Below are positions 30,090-36,084 of a DNA stretch of 36,084 nucleotides, in pieces. The DNA lies in contig CBDUYD010000006.1 of the NCBI GenBank assembly GCA_965371355.1, positions 1-36,084 of the forward strand. The letters are read 5' to 3'. The notes under the pieces are model-generated. The model did not search any database and was not told where the DNA came from. It saw only the letters and a list, made by a program, of their open reading frames with translations. The translations under genes were made by a program, and so were the position numbers. The stretch is from JASJHI01 sp965371355 (GTDB taxonomy: Bacteria > Actinomycetota > Acidimicrobiia > Acidimicrobiales > Ilumatobacteraceae). Positions within the stretch are counted from its first letter, which is position 1. Every line of letters begins with the position of its first letter.

Positions 30090-32755
30090 GCGAGCCGACC
30101 GACCGCCTCGGTCGCGATCGCGAGCGCTTCGGGGATCCCGTTTGGATGCTTGCCGCCGGCGGTCGCGACATCGCCCTTGCCGCCGCCTCCGCCGCCGACC
30201 GCGCGGGCAGCGTCGGCGATCAGCACAGCTGCCGGTTCGTCGCCGCCGGGTGTGACCGCGGCGACGAGACCCACACCACCGCTCGGCGTCTCGCCGATCA
30301 GCACGACCGCGCGGATGTCGGGCTGCTGACGCACCGCGATCGCGAGCTCGCGAAGATCGCCGGGGGCGAGGCCATCGACGCGGACGACGACGGCGCCGTC
30401 GGTCGCTTCGGCGGCGAGCGACCCGGCGCGGCCGATCGCGATCTGGCCGCGGAGCGTCTTGATCTCGTCGTTGAGCGTCTTGATCTCGTCGAGCTTGCGC
30501 TGGACCCCGCCGAGGACGTCGTCGACCTGTGCTCCGACGAGGCGCGCGGTCTCGACGATCAGCGCCTCGTCGCGCTGCAGCAGCGCGACCGACGCCTCGC
30601 CGGTGATCGCCTCGACGCGGCGCAGGTTCGACCCGATCGACGCCTCGCCGACCACCTTGACGGTGCCGATGTCGCCGGTCGCCCGGACGTGTGTGCCACC
30701 GCACAACTCGACCGACGAACCGGCTTCGAGCACCCGCACGATGTCGCCGTACTTGTCGCCGAAGAAGGCGATCGCCCCCACCGCCTCGGCCTCGTCCTTG
30801 GTCGTCTCGTAGGCTCGCGTCGGGGCGTTGGCGAGTGTCTCGGCGTTGACGAGCGACTCGATCTCGGTGATCTGCTCGTCGCTCACCGGCTCGTAGTGCG
30901 AGAAGTCGAACCGCAAGCGGTCGGGGCCGACCATCGAGCCCGCCTGCTTGACATGGTCGCCGAGCACCTTGCGCAGTGCGTGGTGGAGCAGGTGGGTCGC
31001 CGTGTGATTGCGCCGGATCGCATCGCGCCGCGGCACGTCGATGGCCGCTGCGGCCTCTTGGCCCACCGAGATCTCACCGTCGATGACACGGGCGAGGTGA
31101 CGCCGCAGTCCGGGAAGGGCGAAGGTGGTGTCGATCACCTCGGCCTTTCCGGTCTCGGTGCCGATCGTGCCCGTGTCGCCGATCTGCCCGCCGGACTCGG
31201 CGTAGAACGGGGTGCGATCGAGGAACACCTCGATGAGCCGCCCCGATTCGGCGGCGTCATCGTCGCTGTCATCGTCGGCGCGGCCGACGATCGCGAGGAT
31301 GCGCGACTCCGCGGCATCGTCGGAGTAGCCGACGAACTCGGTGATGCCGAACTGCTCGACGATCTCGCGGTACTCGTCGACACTTCCCGCATCGTCGGCT
31401 CCCTTGCGCGCCGCCTTGGCGCGCTGGCGCTGCTCGGTCATCTCGGCCGTGAAGCCATCGAGGTCGACCGCGATGTCGCGCTCGCCGGCGATCTCCTGGG
31501 TGAGCTCGAGCGGAAACCCGTAGGTGTCGTGGAGCAGGAACGTGGTCGGTCCCGAGAGCGATCCCTCGCCGGCTTCGAGTTCGGTGTCGAGGATCGCGAG
31601 GCCGTTCTTCAGGGTCTGGCGGAAACGTTCTTCCTCACGGGCGATGACGCTCGTGATGAAATCGGCGTTGCGACGGACGTCGGGGTAGGCGTTGCTCATC
31701 ACGTCGATCGCCACCTCGCTGAGCTCGGGCATCACGAGGTCGGTGGTGCCGAGCATGAACGCGTAGCGCACGGCGCGGCGGATGATGCGTCGCAGCACGT
31801 AGCCGCGGGCCTCGTTCGACGGGAAGACGCCGTCGTTGACGAGCATCGTCGAACTGCGGGCGTGCTCGGCGAGGACCCGCATCGCGAAGCTGTCGCGGTC
31901 TTCGTAGTCACCGACGATGTAGCTGCGACCGGTGAGCGAACACGCCTCGTCGAGCAGGGGCTGCATCAGGTCGGTTTCCCAGACCGAATCGACGCCCTGC
32001 ATCAGTGCGAGGACGCGTTCGAGGCCGGCACCGGTGTCGATGGACGGCTTGGGCAGCGGCACCCGCGTGCCGTCGGGGGCCTGGTTGAACTGCATGAACA
32101 CCAGGTTCCAGAACTCCATGAACCGATCGCCGGCGGGATCTCCCAGGGGGCCGCCCCCCGGGCCGAAGGCCGGACCCCGGTCGATGTGGATCTCGCTGCA
32201 CGGCCCACACGGACCGACGTCGCCCATCTGCCAGTAGTTGTCCTTGTCTCCGAGCCGCTGGATGCGATCGATCGGCACGCCGACCTCCTCGTGCCAGAGC
32301 GCCTCGGCCTCGTCGTCGGAGGTGTGGACGGTGATCCACAGCCGGTCGCCGTCGAGACCCCAGCCGCCGGACTCGACATCGGAGGTGACCAACTCCCAGC
32401 TCCAGGGGATGATCGCTTCCTTGAAGTAGTCGCCGAAGCTGAAGTTGCCGAGCATCTCGAAGAAGACGAGGTGACGCTTGGTTCGCCCGACGTCGTCGAG
32501 GTCGTTGTGCTTGCCGCCCGCGCGCGCACACTTCTGCGAGCTGACCGCCCGCTTGTAGGGCGCCTGCTCGTCACCGACGAAGTACGACTTGAACGGCACC
32601 ATCCCGGCCACGTTGAACAGCACGGTCGGATCGTGAGGGATCAGGCTCGACGACGGGACGATCGTGTGCCCCCGCTCCGCGAAGAAGTTGAGGAACGATT
32701 CGCGCAGTTGGTCGGCGCTCATCGTGCGCATCGCGGGTGTGTTCGTCGTCGTCAT
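30086..32755 (-). CDS. alaS: Alanyl-tRNA synthetase
   Basis: AlaRS charges tRNA(Ala). The 889-residue protein has the class II catalytic domain (LRESFLNFFAERGHTIVPSS, motif 1-like region; TKRHLVFFEMLGNFSFGDYF), the tRNA-recognition domain, the editing domain with HTATHLLHHAL and the CGGTHV site, and the C-terminal DHHA1 domain ending in a glycine-rich GGGGGGKGDVATAGG. Length is normal. ATG 32755 is 10 nt behind a TAGGCT hexamer; the ATG at residue 9 or 12 could also be used. It heads the alaS-ruvX-mltG-aroE unit and is divergent from the nine-Cys protein. Confidence 0.98.
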   Translation of the reverse strand: MTTTNTPAMRTMSADQLRESFLNFFAERGHTIVPSSSLIPHDPTVLFNVAGMVPFKSYFVGDEQAPYKRAVSSQKCARAGGKHNDLDDVGRTKRHLVFFEMLGNFSFGDYFKEAIIPWSWELVTSDVESGGWGLDGDRLWITVHTSDDEAEALWHEEVGVPIDRIQRLGDKDNYWQMGDVGPCGPCSEIHIDRGPAFGPGGGPLGDPAGDRFMEFWNLVFMQFNQAPDGTRVPLPKPSIDTGAGLERVLALMQGVDSVWETDLMQPLLDEACSLTGRSYIVGDYEDRDSFAMRVLAEHARSSTMLVNDGVFPSNEARGYVLRRIIRRAVRYAFMLGTTDLVMPELSEVAIDVMSNAYPDVRRNADFITSVIAREEERFRQTLKNGLAILDTELEAGEGSLSGPTTFLLHDTYGFPLELTQEIAGERDIAVDLDGFTAEMTEQRQRAKAARKGADDAGSVDEYREIVEQFGITEFVGYSDDAAESRILAIVGRADDDSDDDAAESGRLIEVFLDRTPFYAESGGQIGDTGTIGTETGKAEVIDTTFALPGLRRHLARVIDGEISVGQEAAAAIDVPRRDAIRRNHTATHLLHHALRKVLGDHVKQAGSMVGPDRLRFDFSHYEPVSDEQITEIESLVNAETLANAPTRAYETTKDEAEAVGAIAFFGDKYGDIVRVLEAGSSVELCGGTHVRATGDIGTVKVVGEASIGSNLRRVEAITGEASVALLQRDEALIVETARLVGAQVDDVLGGVQRKLDEIKTLNDEIKTLRGQIAIGRAGSLAAEATDGAVVVRVDGLAPGDLRELAIAVRQQPDIRAVVLIGETPSGGVGLVAAVTPGGDEPAAVLIADAARAVGGGGGGKGDVATAGGKHPNGIPEALAIATEAVGRLA

Positions 32756-32765
32756 GGCGCCGATG

Positions 32766-32771
32766 AGCCTA
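32766..32771 (-). promoter_or_regulatory. -10 hexamer TAGGCT of alaS
   Basis: TAGGCT on the minus strand ends 10 nt before ATG 32755. Transcription would start within a few bases of the ATG, so alaS is probably leaderless or nearly so. Confidence 0.45.
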
Positions 32772-32795
32772 CCCAGGCCTCGGCATCGGATGGGC

Positions 32796-32801
32796 TAGTT
32801 T
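32796..32801 (+). promoter_or_regulatory. -10 hexamer TAGTTT of the nine-Cys gene
   Basis: TAGTTT ends 8 nt before GTG 32810. With the alaS hexamer 24 bp away on the other strand it makes a compact 54-bp divergent promoter region. Confidence 0.5.
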
Positions 32802-32809
32802 GCGGCGCC

Positions 32810-33562
32810 GTGGCCGTTCCCGAAGATCTGCACGAATGGGTCAGTTTCGATGATCCCGACGAGCATCGGACCTGGGTCTTCGACGCGACGTTCCTGCGAT
32901 CGGACTTCACCTGCATCTACGGATGTGGATGCATGGGAATCCTCGACGAACCCGCGGCCGAACCGATGCAGGGGTGTTGCAGCTTCGGCGCCCACTTCAT
33001 CGATCGCGCCGACGCAGCCAACGTCGCCGGCCGGTTCGCACGGGTACGACCCGAGCACATGCAGTACCACGCGGAGGCGAGCGAGAAGGGCCCGATCCGC
33101 GGCGGCGACCCCGACGACGAGGGCAAGCCGACCCTCGTGACCAGGCTCGCCGACGACGCCTGCGTCTTCCTCAACCGTCCCGGATTCGCCGGGGGCACCG
33201 GCTGCGCCCTCCACATCGCCGCCGTCGACGCCGGGGAGCGCCCGCTCGACTGGAAGCCTCAGGTGTGCTGGCAGCTACCCCTCCGGCTCGAGCACTCGTC
33301 GGACGAGTCGGGCCACGTCACCTCGCGGCTACGCGAGTGGAAACGCCGGGACTGGGGCGACGGCGGGACGGACTTCGGCTGGTGGTGTACCGAGGAGATC
33401 GAAGCGTTCGTCGGCGCCGAATCGCTCTATCGCTCGGCGCGCGACGACATCGTCGAAATGATCGGAGCGGCCAACTACGAGCGCCTGGTCGAACTGCTCG
33501 AGCGTCCGGATTGGGTACCGCTGATGCATCCGGCGGTGCGCCGGAACGGCTCGGGGGGCTGA
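32810..33562 (+). CDS. Uncharacterised nine-cysteine protein
   Basis: I do not recognise a named family with certainty. The 250-residue soluble protein has nine Cys: 35, 39 and 41 (TCIYGCGCMG), 56 and 57 (GCCSFGAHF), 118 (DDACVF), 132 (GTGCALH), 153 (QVCWQLPLR) and 193 (WWCTEE). The spacing, with a CC pair and CALH, resembles the YkgJ/DUF3109 type of cysteine-cluster proteins that are thought to bind zinc or an Fe-S cluster. There is no signal peptide or membrane segment. The GTG start at 32810 lies 8 nt behind a -10 hexamer. The stop is 1 nt from the stop of the convergent small acidic gene. Confidence 0.75.
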   Translation: MAVPEDLHEWVSFDDPDEHRTWVFDATFLRSDFTCIYGCGCMGILDEPAAEPMQGCCSFGAHFIDRADAANVAGRFARVRPEHMQYHAEASEKGPIRGGDPDDEGKPTLVTRLADDACVFLNRPGFAGGTGCALHIAAVDAGERPLDWKPQVCWQLPLRLEHSSDESGHVTSRLREWKRRDWGDGGTDFGWWCTEEIEAFVGAESLYRSARDDIVEMIGAANYERLVELLERPDWVPLMHPAVRRNGSGG

Positions 33563-33563
33563 G

Positions 33564-33758
33564 TCAGTCGTCGACGGGTTCGTCGTCGTCGTCGAACGTG
33601 ACGCCGTACTTCTCCGCGAGCGCAGCGTACTCGTCCTCTTCGGACTCGTCGTCGTCATCATCGTCGACGCGCTCGCCCAAGCCGAGGTCAAAAGCTCCCG
33701 GCCCGGATTGCTTCAGTTTTCTCGCCTCTTCAAAGCGGCGATGACGACCCTTCTTCAA
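33564..33758 (-). CDS. Small acidic protein, DUF3073-like
   Basis: A 64-residue protein with a basic start (MKKGRHRRFEEARKLKQ, from a TTG codon) and a very acidic end (GERVDDDDDDESEEDEYAAL and a final DDDDEPVDD). The layout of basic helix plus acidic tail with a YAALAEKY motif resembles DUF3073 proteins of actinobacteria, whose function is unknown. TTG 33758 is 7 nt after GGGAG (33766-33770), which decides this start over GTG codons further upstream. The frame stays open far upstream only as a shadow of the ParA gene. A TACAAT hexamer at 33797-33802 on the minus strand gives a leader of about 30 nt. Confidence 0.65.
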   Translation of the reverse strand: MKKGRHRRFEEARKLKQSGPGAFDLGLGERVDDDDDDESEEDEYAALAEKYGVTFDDDDEPVDD

Positions 33759-33796
33759 GACAGGGCTCCCACACTCGAAAAGCTGACAGTGTGTCG

Positions 33797-33802
33797 ATTG
33801 TA
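33797..33802 (-). promoter_or_regulatory. -10 hexamer TACAAT of the small acidic gene
   Basis: TACAAT on the minus strand stands 38 nt before TTG 33758 and would give a leader with the GGGAG ribosome-binding site. No clear -35 box is visible. Confidence 0.45.
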
Positions 33803-33836
33803 CCTGCACATCTGAAGGAATCTGTGATGGGGTGAG

Positions 33837-34595
33837 ATGAAGCACACGTTTGCCATCGTCAACCAGAAGGGTGGCGTCGGCAAGACGACGGTCACCTTGG
33901 GTCTCGCCTCGGCGGCGGCGGCGGCGGGCGACAGGGTCCTGGTCGTCGACCTCGATCCCCAGGCATCGAGCACATGGGTCCTCGGCATCGACCCCGGCTC
34001 GACGCGGATCAGCACGGTCGACGTACTGCGCAAACAGCCGATCGAGGACGCGATCGTGCCATCGGGATGGAGCGATCGCATCGACGTCCTCCCGGCCGAC
34101 GCTGCCCTGCGGGACTTCGAGATCGGCAAGCCGAAGCGGCTGCGAAGAGCACTCGGCACGATTTCCCCATCGCGGTACGACGCGATCCTCCTCGACTGTC
34201 CACCGTCGGACGCCAATCTGATGACGAATGCTCTCACCGCGGCGCGCCATGCGATCGTCGTCGTCGAACCGTCGTCGCTCGGACTGCGCGGCCTCGGCGC
34301 GCTCGCCGATTCGATCGATCGCGTGTGGGACGACCACAACCCGTATCTCGAACTCTCGGGGGTGATCGTCAATCGCGTGCCGGGCGTCTCGGTCGAGGCC
34401 GATCTCCGGATCGCGGAACTGGGGTTGATCGTCGGCGACTCGACGATCTGGCGACCGTTCATCGCGCAGCGCGTCATCTTGAATCGGGCGGTCGGCGAAC
34501 GCCGGTCGATCCATTCCTTCGGCGCGCGCGGCGCCGATTCGAGCGCCGTCTTCGATCGACTGTGGGGGCGTGTGATCAGCGCGGTCGGGCACTGA
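33837..34595 (+). CDS. ParA-family ATPase (orphan)
   Basis: A 252-residue ATPase of the ParA/MinD/Soj superfamily. KGGVGKTT (11-18) is the deviant Walker A with the signature Lys11, VVDLDPQASST the A' motif and ILLDCPPSD the Walker B region. No N-terminal DNA-binding extension exists, so it is of the short (Soj-like) type. No parB, centromere-like repeats or replication genes lie beside it; it may position another cargo or be a chromosomal orphan. ATG 33837 begins MKHTFAIVNQ. Its end overlaps the end of the convergent RNase D gene by 20 bp. Confidence 0.88.
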   Translation: MKHTFAIVNQKGGVGKTTVTLGLASAAAAAGDRVLVVDLDPQASSTWVLGIDPGSTRISTVDVLRKQPIEDAIVPSGWSDRIDVLPADAALRDFEIGKPKRLRRALGTISPSRYDAILLDCPPSDANLMTNALTAARHAIVVVEPSSLGLRGLGALADSIDRVWDDHNPYLELSGVIVNRVPGVSVEADLRIAELGLIVGDSTIWRPFIAQRVILNRAVGERRSIHSFGARGADSSAVFDRLWGRVISAVGH

Positions 34596-35775
34596 CGGCA
34601 ACGAGTTCGAGGCGCCCCTCGCCGTCGAACGTGAGCGCCGACCGGCCACCGACCAGACCGCGGATCCCGTCGCCCAGCAACGCCGCGCGCCAACCGTGGG
34701 CAAGGCGCGCATCGTCGTCGCCGCGCAGCAGCGCGACGATGTCGGCCCGCGTCGCCAGCAGGGCCGTGTCGATGCGTTCGTCGCGGGCCAGTTGGCCGAC
34801 CCAGGCGGTGATCAGTGCCACGGCTGGTCGGAGGCTGCGGTCGAGATCGTCACTCGACTTCGGCGCGTCCGGTGGCGTCGCACCCTTTGCCTCGGCGACC
34901 GCGGCGAGAATCTCGTCGGCGATCGCGCCACGCGAGTGCCGATCGTCGACGCCCCGCGCCTGCGACATCTCGCGCACCGTGGTCGGCGCACGCTGCGACA
35001 CACCGAGGATCGCCAGGTCGGGAAGTACGTGTCGTACCGGAATGTCGGTGCGCATTGCCCGCCGCTCGCGCCACGCCGCGACCGAGCGGGCCACGGCACG
35101 CGCCTTGGGTCTCAGCGATCGGGCATCCTTCAGACGTAGCCATGCGTCGTCGGGATTGGCGCCGCTGACCGGCTTGGTGCGGAGCTCCTCGAACGCCTCG
35201 TCTGCCCACTCCATCCGTCCGGCCGCTTCGAGCTGGTCCCTCAGCCCCGCCTCGACGTCGAGCAGGTATTCGACATCGACCGCTGCGTACTGGCACTGCG
35301 CGTCGGTCAGCGGGCGCCGCAGCCAATCGGTGAGACGGTCGCCTTTCGCCGGCGTGACACCGATCTCCCCCTGCAGCAGCGCCACCAGCGACGGCGTGCC
35401 GTAGCCGGTGAATCCGGCCGCGAGTTGGGTGTCGAAGATGCGCCGCGGAACGGCTCCACATGAGTGTGTGAGTACGTCGAGATCCTGCTGTGCGGCATGG
35501 ATAACGCAGAGCGCATCCGAGGTGAACACCTTCTCGAACGCGGTCACGTCGACTTTCAACGGATCGACGAGCGCCAGTTCCTGACCCGACTGGCCGAGCC
35601 AGGCGACCTGGATCAGCGCGAGCTTCGGGAAGTACGTTCGCTCACGGTGGAACTCGGTGTCGAGGGCGTACCGGGGCTGATCGGCGATCGTGGTGACGAG
35701 GTCGTCGAGATCGGGCTGTTCGTCGATCCACCGGAAGTCGATGGAGGCGGGTCGGCGTTCCCGGTTGTCAGGCAC
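34576..35775 (-). CDS. rnd: Ribonuclease D-like 3'-5' exonuclease
   Basis: RNase D trims the 3' ends of tRNA precursors and other small RNAs. The 399-residue protein has a DEDDy exonuclease domain: YALDTEFHRERTYFPKLALIQ with Asp39 and Glu41, CVIHAAQQDLDVL with the second Asp, and CQYAAVDVEYLL with the Tyr and last Asp. A HRDC domain (ARAVARSVAAWRERRAMRTDI, PDLAILGVSQRAP) follows and a second, weaker helical domain ends it. GTG 35775 lies 8 bp inside the end of the rhodanese gene, so the two are coupled. Confidence 0.93.
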   Translation of the reverse strand: MPDNRERRPASIDFRWIDEQPDLDDLVTTIADQPRYALDTEFHRERTYFPKLALIQVAWLGQSGQELALVDPLKVDVTAFEKVFTSDALCVIHAAQQDLDVLTHSCGAVPRRIFDTQLAAGFTGYGTPSLVALLQGEIGVTPAKGDRLTDWLRRPLTDAQCQYAAVDVEYLLDVEAGLRDQLEAAGRMEWADEAFEELRTKPVSGANPDDAWLRLKDARSLRPKARAVARSVAAWRERRAMRTDIPVRHVLPDLAILGVSQRAPTTVREMSQARGVDDRHSRGAIADEILAAVAEAKGATPPDAPKSSDDLDRSLRPAVALITAWVGQLARDERIDTALLATRADIVALLRGDDDARLAHGWRAALLGDGIRGLVGGRSALTFDGEGRLELVAVSARPR

Positions 35776-36070
35776 CAGCGACCACGTCGTATCCGGCGGC
35801 CGCCCAAGCGCTCATCCCGCCGGCGACGTTGACGACGTCGTAACCGCGCTCGGCGGCGTACTCGCAGGCACGGGAACTGCGCGCGCCGGAGTGGCACACG
35901 AGGTAGGTCGTGGCGCCGTCGAGAGCGTCGAGCCGGTCGGGGAGCTCGCCGAGCGGAACGTGCCGGGCGTGGGCGATGTGTCCACCATTCCACTCGTCGG
36001 GCTCGCGCACATCGATGATCCGGGCGGCCTCGCCGAGACCGTTCAGTTCTTGGACACTCGTCTCGGTCAT
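35768..36070 (-). CDS. Single-domain rhodanese-like protein
   Basis: The 100-residue protein is one rhodanese domain: ARIIDVREPDEWNGGHIAHA, then VCHSGARSS with the active Cys59, and VVNVAGGMSAWAAAGYDV (the usual GG...W pattern). Such proteins move sulfane sulfur or act in detoxification; the substrate is unknown. ATG 36070 lies 7 nt behind TAGCCT; GTG 36076 two codons upstream is the alternative. It precedes the RNase D gene, overlapping it by 8 bp. Confidence 0.9.
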   Translation of the reverse strand: MTETSVQELNGLGEAARIIDVREPDEWNGGHIAHARHVPLGELPDRLDALDGATTYLVCHSGARSSRACEYAAERGYDVVNVAGGMSAWAAAGYDVVAGA

Positions 36071-36077
36071 CGGCACG

Positions 36078-36083
36078 AGGCTA
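36078..36083 (-). promoter_or_regulatory. -10 hexamer TAGCCT of the rhodanese gene
   Basis: TAGCCT on the minus strand ends 7 nt before ATG 36070, the same hexamer as before hisG and def. It lies at the very edge of the window, so the upstream part of the promoter is not visible. Confidence 0.45.
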
Positions 36084-36084
36084 G

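Noticed and set aside
30146..33562. A plus-strand open frame of more than 1100 codons antisense to alaS and ruvX
   Set aside because: Only its last 250 codons (from GTG 32810) look like a protein. The rest is a low-complexity Arg/Asp/Gly/Leu-rich mirror of alaS caused by high G+C.
33759..34712. A long minus-strand frame upstream of the small acidic gene
   Set aside because: It is the shadow of the ParA gene; the TTG at 33758 with GGGAG is a better start for the conserved part.

Overview
The window is about two-thirds G+C, gene-dense and almost free of mobile DNA. The order alaS-ruvX-mltG-aroE-aroC-aroK-aroB-pepQ-efp-nusB-(DUF2079)-pyrR-pyrB-pyrC-carA-carB-pyrD-mihF-gmk-rpoZ-coaBC-metK-priA, read on the minus strand, is the core actinobacterial 'aro-efp-pyr-mihF-metK' block. 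The mIHF-type integration host factor, the PriA that has lost its Walker A motif, the DUF1844 gene divergent from infC, and the many starts lying a few bases behind a -10 hexamer all point to Actinobacteria. The style (very acidic tails, high frequency of GATC/CGATCG words, spondin-domain protein) suggests an Acidimicrobiia relative such as Ilumatobacter; that placement is inference.

Layout. 1-580: infC (minus, cut by the window edge) with a non-canonical start, divergent from a DUF1844 gene (783-1241). 1273-1311: a bidirectional hairpin. 1307-2696 (minus): hisG, a cold-shock-like protein and an alkyltransferase-like repair protein in one overlapping operon. 2753-3238: mogA. 3297-4700: def-fmt, ending at a 10-bp hairpin. 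4721-7099 (plus): an RsmC-like methyltransferase, an alpha/beta hydrolase and a spondin-domain protein. 7144-32755 (minus): one 25-kb run of housekeeping genes covering translation (alaS, efp), transcription (nusB, rpoZ), shikimate/chorismate (aroE, C, K, B), pyrimidine synthesis (pyrR, B, C, carA, B, pyrD), nucleotides and cofactors (gmk, coaBC, metK), cell wall (mltG) and DNA maintenance (ruvX, mihF, priA). 32810-36084: a nine-cysteine protein of unknown role, a small acidic protein, an orphan ParA ATPase, and a rhodanese-RNase D pair.

The most interesting signals are regulatory. (1) The pyrR leader carries a near-perfect PyrR-binding loop directly in front of the Shine-Dalgarno, which predicts translational repression of the pyr operon. 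(2) infC appears to start at an AUA codon behind a good Shine-Dalgarno, which fits IF-3 self-regulation. (3) At least nine genes have a TANNNT -10 hexamer 6-10 nt before the start codon, which predicts widespread leaderless mRNAs and gives a transcription-unit map. (4) Two copies of a 37-bp palindrome-containing repeat lie between aroE and aroC. Nothing that looks like a defence island, prophage, CRISPR array, tRNA or rRNA was seen.
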